A stretch of DNA of 9,277 nt, from contig CAZANW010000070.1 in NCBI GenBank assembly GCA_964486625.1, forward strand, positions 1 to 9,277. Direction: 5' to 3'. Positions 6,121-9,277 of this stretch are shown here, in pieces. Positions within the stretch are counted from its first letter, which is position 1. Each line of letters starts with the position of its first letter. Both the position numbers and the translations under genes were made by a program. Origin of the DNA: JAWCQZ01 sp964486625 (GTDB lineage: Archaea; Halobacteriota; Syntropharchaeia; JACQPP01). The notes beneath the pieces were generated by a model. That model was not told where the DNA came from. It did no database searches and saw nothing but the letters and a program-made list of their open reading frames with translations.

Positions 6121-6554
6121 GCCTCCTCGACCGGCTCCGCCTGCCGCAGAGCCACGTGCGCCACGCCCGGGTCCTCGTCGGCGCCCTCGCCGCCTTCGAT
6201 GTCTGGCTCGGGGGGAGCGCGCTGCTCGCCCCCGGATTCTACGTATCGCTGCTCCACCCCGGGACCGCCGGGGACCCGACCTACCTCCTCCAGAGGACCG
6301 GAGTCGTCTGGCTCGGGTATGCCTTCTTCCAGGCGGTCGCCGCCCTCCGCGCCCCGAAAGAGCCCGCATGGCTCCTGGTGGTCGCCGCGCTCCGGCTCAT
6401 CGAGGTCCCGGCGGACCCGGTCTACATCTCCGGAGTGCGGGGGTTGAGCCAGATGGGGCTGATGGGCATCGGCGGGGCGCCCGTGTTCAACCTGGTCGTG
6501 GGGCTCTACCTGGTGGCGGTGTGGCGGGGCGCGGAGAAGTCCTCCCCCTCCTGA
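6117..6554 (+). CDS. Four-helix membrane protein, unknown function
   Basis: This 145-residue protein has hydrophobic segments at about residues 17-38, 60-78, 83-95 and 115-136. Between them are a polar loop with FYVSLLHPGTAGDP at 41-54, a LQRTGVVWLGYAFFQ stretch at 58-72 and RLIEVPADPVY at 93-103. This layout recalls small uncharacterised four-helix membrane proteins, but I cannot assign a family with confidence. The GTG start overlaps the previous stop by 4 nt and has a good GGAGG. The stop lies 1 nt from that of the convergent oxidoreductase gene, so any terminator must sit within coding sequence. It is probably co-expressed with the acylase. Confidence 0.75.
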   Translation: MSLLDRLRLPQSHVRHARVLVGALAAFDVWLGGSALLAPGFYVSLLHPGTAGDPTYLLQRTGVVWLGYAFFQAVAALRAPKEPAWLLVVAALRLIEVPADPVYISGVRGLSQMGLMGIGGAPVFNLVVGLYLVAVWRGAEKSSPS

Positions 6555-6555
6555 C

Positions 6556-7599
6556 TCATTCGACTTCGACCCCGACGCTCCTCAAAAACGCTTCCGGCTC
6601 CGCCGCCTGGGCTGGCGCCAGGGCCCCGGGCTCCGGCGGCCCCTCCCCGGCCAGGTGGAGGGCCATGCGGGCGACCATCCGGCCCGAGAGGTCGTAGACG
6701 GTCCTGCCCTTCAGGAGCGCCTCCGCCTCCTGCCCGCCCCCGCGGACCACCGCCCGGACCCCCACGCGGGCCCGGGAGTCCGCCTCCGCGTCGGAGAGCC
6801 CCGGGAGGCGGTCGGCGAGCCGGACGAATCTCCGCGCCCAGGGGGTCCGGGCCGGAATCTCCAGCCCCTCCAGCAGCCGCCCCGCGGGGGCCAGCAGTGG
6901 CGGAAGCGAGACGGCAGCCACCACCCGCCGGACCTTCAGGTGGCGCGGGACGGTGAGGACCTCGCAGGAGGGGAATTCGACGCCTGCGGGGGAGACTCGG
7001 AGGCTCGACTTCTCGAAGTGGTCGCCCTCCCGGAAGCCGTACCACGGCTCGCCCATCAGTTCGAGGAGGCTCCGGAGGGTCCCCCGGCCCACGTTGAGCC
7101 CCCCCGCCCCGGAGACCCACTGCCGCAGGCGGATTTCGACCTCCTCGGGCCTCCTCACCGACCGGGCCGCGAGGGCGGCGGCGAAGTCCCCGAGGCCCGG
7201 GATGATGGCGACGCCCGGGACGAGGGCGCACCCTTTCCGCCGGGCCGCAGCGTGCTGGTCGTGGACCCACTTCACGAAGGGGGGCTCGCCGGTGGTGTCG
7301 GTGTAGTGGGTCCCCGCCTCCAGGCACGCCTCCACCACGGGGGGTCCGAGGCGGAGGAAGGGGCCCGCGGTGGACGCGATGGACTCGACCCGTTTCACCA
7401 GGGCCCGGAGGCTCGCGGGGTCGGTGGCGTCGGCCTTGAGCACCTCGGGCTTCGACTCCAGCCCACGGCTCACCTCCTTCAGGGCCCCGACCCGGCGGCC
7501 CGCGAGAAAGAAGGGCTCCCCGGAGAGGTCGAGGGCCCGGGCGGCGAACCCCCCGGTGAATCCGGTGGCGCCGAGGAGGGCCACAGGAACGCGAGGCAC
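6556..7599 (-). CDS. Saccharopine-dehydrogenase-like NAD(P) oxidoreductase (trans-acting enoyl reductase type)
   Basis: This 347-residue protein starts with a Rossmann fold bearing the nucleotide motif LLGATGFTG at residues 8-16, with AGRR at 33-36 for cofactor recognition. STAGPF at 76-81, CLEAGTHYTDTTGEP at 92-106 and PGVAIIPGLGDF at 128-139 are hallmarks of the saccharopine dehydrogenase-like family. That family includes mycobacterial trans-acting enoyl reductases and human SCCPDH. True saccharopine dehydrogenases are longer and act on lysine; the dapF gene nearby is not evidence for that role. The reaction is probably NAD(P)H-dependent reduction of an unsaturated acyl or isoprenoid-like substrate, by family analogy. 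The GTG at 7599 is chosen because the Rossmann strand starts at residue 5. It diverges from the SDR gene across 36 nt. Confidence 0.85.
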   Translation of the reverse strand: MPRVPVALLGATGFTGGFAARALDLSGEPFFLAGRRVGALKEVSRGLESKPEVLKADATDPASLRALVKRVESIASTAGPFLRLGPPVVEACLEAGTHYTDTTGEPPFVKWVHDQHAAARRKGCALVPGVAIIPGLGDFAAALAARSVRRPEEVEIRLRQWVSGAGGLNVGRGTLRSLLELMGEPWYGFREGDHFEKSSLRVSPAGVEFPSCEVLTVPRHLKVRRVVAAVSLPPLLAPAGRLLEGLEIPARTPWARRFVRLADRLPGLSDAEADSRARVGVRAVVRGGGQEAEALLKGRTVYDLSGRMVARMALHLAGEGPPEPGALAPAQAAEPEAFLRSVGVEVE

Positions 7600-7635
7600 G
7601 CGAACCCTTTTGGCTTCAAGAAGAAAAATGCGAGC
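7600..7635. promoter_or_regulatory. 36-nt divergent promoter with crossing TATA-like elements
   Basis: For the plus-strand SDR, TTTT at 7608-7611 (in CCCTTTTGG) is centred 26-27 nt before its GTG. For the minus-strand oxidoreductase, TTTTT at 7628-7624 (in CATTTTTCTTC) is centred about 27 nt before its GTG. Each element lies nearer to the other gene, so two initiation complexes could not occupy the gap at once. Both elements are weak matches. The short gap is certain. Confidence 0.4.
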
Positions 7636-8349
7636 GTGTCTCTGGACGGGAAGGCGGTCCTCATCACCGGCGGCACCGGCGACCTCGGCCGGGTGGTGAC
7701 GGGCGCCTTCTGCCGGGCCGGAGCGAGAACGACCACGACCTACATCTACGAGCGCGAGGTCACGGCGCTGGAGAAGGAGGCCCGCGCCCTGAAAAACCGC
7801 CCCGCGGCGGTGAAGTGCGACGTGACGAAGGAGCGCGAGGTCCAGCGCGCGGTCCGGGAGATTGTGAAACGGCAGGGCCGCCTCGACGTCTTGGTCTGCC
7901 TCGTCGGCGGCTACCTCGGGGGCCCGCCGGTGGCCGAGACCCCCGAGCGAGACTGGGACTACATGCTCGACCTGAACCTGAAAACGGCCTTCCTCGCCTG
8001 CAAGGCGGCCGCGCCGGCGATGGCCCGGCAGGGGTCGGGCCGGATTCTCTGCGTTTCCTCCCGCGCGGGGTTCCGGGGCGAACCGGGGGCCGCCGCCTAC
8101 TCCGCCGCCAAGGCGGGGGTGCTCCGGCTGGTGGAGGCGCTGGCCGAGGAACTCAAGGAGTCGGGAGTCACCGTCAACGCGGTCTGCCCGAGCATCCTCG
8201 ACACCCCGGCCAACCGGAGGGTGATGCCCAACGGGGAGTTCTCGGCCTGGGTGAGGCCCGGGGAGGTCGCAGAGGTGCTCCTCTTCCTCGCGGGGGACCG
8301 GGCGAAATCGGTCAGCGGGGCGGCCATCCCCATCTACGGAAGGGCCTGA
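7636..8349 (+). CDS. Short-chain dehydrogenase/reductase (3-oxoacyl reductase-like)
   Basis: This is a 237-residue classical-length SDR. The cofactor motif TGGTGDLG is at residues 11-18 and the acidic CDVT is at 61-64. Asn114 in DLNLKTAF, Ser142 in CVSSRAG, and Tyr155 and Lys159 in YSAAK complete the catalytic tetrad. The usual NNAG is replaced by CLVGG at 88-92, a variation seen in some SDR subgroups. Such enzymes reduce ketones or oxidise alcohols with NAD(P)H, and resemblance to 3-oxoacyl-ACP reductases is general only. The GTG start is chosen because an ATG 8 nt upstream is out of frame and the first Rossmann strand begins at residue 7. The stop is 10 nt before the acyltransferase-like gene, indicating co-transcription. 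Confidence 0.9.
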   Translation: MSLDGKAVLITGGTGDLGRVVTGAFCRAGARTTTTYIYEREVTALEKEARALKNRPAAVKCDVTKEREVQRAVREIVKRQGRLDVLVCLVGGYLGGPPVAETPERDWDYMLDLNLKTAFLACKAAAPAMARQGSGRILCVSSRAGFRGEPGAAAYSAAKAGVLRLVEALAEELKESGVTVNAVCPSILDTPANRRVMPNGEFSAWVRPGEVAEVLLFLAGDRAKSVSGAAIPIYGRA

Positions 8350-8354
8350 GGAGG
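8350..8354 (+). promoter_or_regulatory. Ribosome binding site deciding the start of the beta-helix protein
   Basis: GGAGG follows the SDR stop directly and ends 5 nt before a GTG. It supports GTG at 8360 as the start rather than the ATGs further in. Confidence 0.6.
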
Positions 8355-8359
8355 CTCCC

Positions 8360-9097
8360 GTGCAACTCTCCCGGCGCACCCTCGAAATCGGCTACCGCAT
8401 CTACTTCCCGGCGATGTATCTCTTCGCCGGGGTGATGCTCGGAATCGCGGCGCTGCCCTCGGCGCTCTTCCTCCTCGGGGTGTGGGGCTGGGTCCGGCCC
8501 CTCGCCTGGCCCCTGCCCCTGAAACTCCTCGTGGTCACGACCTCCATCGCCTGGGCCTACTTCCTCTTCGGCTTCGTCCTCCTCTTCGTCCTCGCCGGGG
8601 CGCGGCTCGCGATGCGGTTCCGGGGGAAGGAGGGGGCCATCCCCATCTGGAGCCTCGACGCGGCCCAGTTCGCTTCCTACAACGGCCTCCTGATGGCCGC
8701 GCGGCTCACGATTCTGCCCTGGTTCCGGAACGGGCCGCTGCTCCCCATGTTCTACCGGATGATGGGGGCCAAAATCGGGAAGAACGTCATCATCAACACC
8801 ACAGTCGTCCACGACTGCGACCTGCTGGAAATCGGGGACGACGCGGTGATTGGCGGCGACGCCTGCATCATCGCCCACTCGGCGGAGAAGGGGCACATCC
8901 ACCGGAAGCGGGTCCGCATTGGCAAGGGGGCCACCATCGGGCAATACGCCACCATTCTGGCGGGGGCGGACATCGGCGACGGCGCGGTCGTCGGGGCCAA
9001 CTCGGTGGTTCCGAAGAACGAGGTCATCGCGCCGGGCGAGGTGCGGGGCGGGGTGCCGGCCCGGAGGTTGAACCGGGAGAGCGATGCGTGGTCGTGA
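8360..9097 (+). CDS. Membrane-anchored left-handed beta-helix (hexapeptide) acyltransferase-like protein
   Basis: This 245-residue protein has two parts. Residues about 14-45 and 54-84 are hydrophobic and probably form two to four membrane helices. From about 136 to 235, imperfect hexapeptide repeats (AKIGKN, LEIGDD, VRIGKG, ADIGDG and similar) form a left-handed parallel beta-helix, closing with a GGVPARRL cap. His173 in IIAHS and His179/His181 in KGHIHRK are candidate active-site residues. The fold is typical of O- and N-acyltransferases using acyl-CoA. The order membrane segment, FRNGPLLPMFYRMMGAKIG, then helix resembles the C-terminal part of some NRPS-like (Pls-type) proteins, here as a stand-alone gene. 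Immediate linkage to an SDR suggests a shared pathway, perhaps decoration of a lipid or surface compound. The acceptor is unknown. Confidence 0.82.
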   Translation: MQLSRRTLEIGYRIYFPAMYLFAGVMLGIAALPSALFLLGVWGWVRPLAWPLPLKLLVVTTSIAWAYFLFGFVLLFVLAGARLAMRFRGKEGAIPIWSLDAAQFASYNGLLMAARLTILPWFRNGPLLPMFYRMMGAKIGKNVIINTTVVHDCDLLEIGDDAVIGGDACIIAHSAEKGHIHRKRVRIGKGATIGQYATILAGADIGDGAVVGANSVVPKNEVIAPGEVRGGVPARRLNRESDAWS

Positions 9098-9098
9098 G

Positions 9099-9105
9099 AT
9101 TTATT
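9099..9105 (+). promoter_or_regulatory. TATA-like box for dapF
   Basis: ATTTATT directly follows the stop of the beta-helix gene and is centred about 30 nt before the dapF ATG. No Shine-Dalgarno sequence is near that ATG. The box suggests dapF is transcribed separately with a leader of a few nucleotides at most. Confidence 0.5.
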
Positions 9106-9131
9106 CCGAACGGGGAGTAGTTCGACCTGCA

Positions 9132-9277
9132 ATGTCCATCCCCTTCGCCAAACTCCACTCCTCCGGGAACGACTTCATCCTCATCGACGAGCGCCGCCGC
9201 GACCTCGTGAAGCGCAAGGCCAACTTCGCCGCCCGGGTGTGCGACCGCCACCGCTCCATCGGGGCGGACGGGGTCCT
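9132..9277 (+). CDS. dapF: Diaminopimelate epimerase, 5' part (cut by window end)
   Basis: The first 48 codons are present. KLHSSGNDFILID at residues 7-19 matches the conserved DapF N-terminal motif (usually K-x-HG-x-GNDF). CDRHRSIGADGVL at residues 38-50 matches the second signature (CDRH-x-GIGADG), read to the window edge. DapF is a cofactor-independent enzyme that interconverts LL- and meso-diaminopimelate in lysine synthesis. The two catalytic cysteines of the family lie later and are outside the window. SS replaces the usual GL/GA in the first motif, and Ser replaces Gly in SIGADG; both are mild changes. The ATG is chosen because the first strand (IPFAKLHS) begins right after it and a TATA-like box precedes it. 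In an archaeon it serves lysine biosynthesis rather than a peptidoglycan wall, by general knowledge. Confidence 0.93.
   Translation, partial: MSIPFAKLHSSGNDFILIDERRRDLVKRKANFAARVCDRHRSIGADGV

Noticed and set aside
6556..7599. Calling this gene lysine-pathway saccharopine dehydrogenase because dapF is close
   Set aside because: Length and motifs fit the enoyl-reductase/SCCPDH-like branch, and dapF belongs to the separate diaminopimelate route.
7628..7630. ATG just upstream of the SDR
   Set aside because: It is out of frame with the SDR; the in-frame start is the GTG at 7636.
6655..8349. 564-codon frame ending in the SDR
   Set aside because: Everything before 7636 is antisense to the saccharopine-dehydrogenase-like gene. 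Only the last 237 codons form the SDR.

Overview
The window looks archaeal, most plausibly a GC-rich euryarchaeote of Thermoplasmata type; I infer the lineage and cannot prove it. The reasons are TATA-like boxes 24-29 nt upstream of several start codons (leaderless transcription), genes packed with 1-nt gaps or 4-nt ATGA/GTGA overlaps, frequent GTG starts, an extracytoplasmic penicillin-acylase-family enzyme rich in N-X-S/T sequons, and an Acs-family AMP-forming ligase. There are no rRNA or tRNA genes, CRISPR arrays, or recognisable transposases or integrases.

Left end (1-1287, accessory). A small AT-richer membrane ORF (24-287) is followed by a two-part hairpin (305-349), then a minus-strand toxin-antitoxin module. 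The module is a PIN-domain toxin (735-1199) with a complete acidic active site, overlapping by 22 nt a 71-codon putative antitoxin (541-756), followed by a chimeric second antitoxin-like ORF (338-532). The module lies between two copies of the 3' end of an acyl-CoA synthetase gene: the live copy at 1283-1355 and a detached 73-nt copy at 356-428 (64/73 identical). It therefore looks like a cassette inserted at, and rebuilding, the end of that gene. GC falls stepwise toward this end by hand count: 78% at 1441-1500, 58% at 781-900, 47% at 61-240.

Centre (1288-6554). The acyl-CoA synthetase (minus) and a secreted Ntn-hydrolase of the penicillin acylase family (plus) diverge from a 97-nt gap. The acylase leads a three-gene run with two small multi-pass membrane proteins joined by 4-nt overlaps.

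Right end (6556-9277). A saccharopine-dehydrogenase-like NAD(P) oxidoreductase (minus) and an SDR oxidoreductase (plus) diverge from a 36-nt gap in which their promoters must overlap. The SDR is followed after 10 nt by a membrane-anchored left-handed beta-helix acyltransferase-like protein. The window ends in the first 48 codons of dapF (diaminopimelate epimerase, lysine biosynthesis), which has its own TATA-like box.

The acyl-CoA ligase, ketoreductase-like SDR, enoyl-reductase-like protein and acyltransferase-like protein together hint at acyl or lipid modification. That link is inferred from neighbourhood only.
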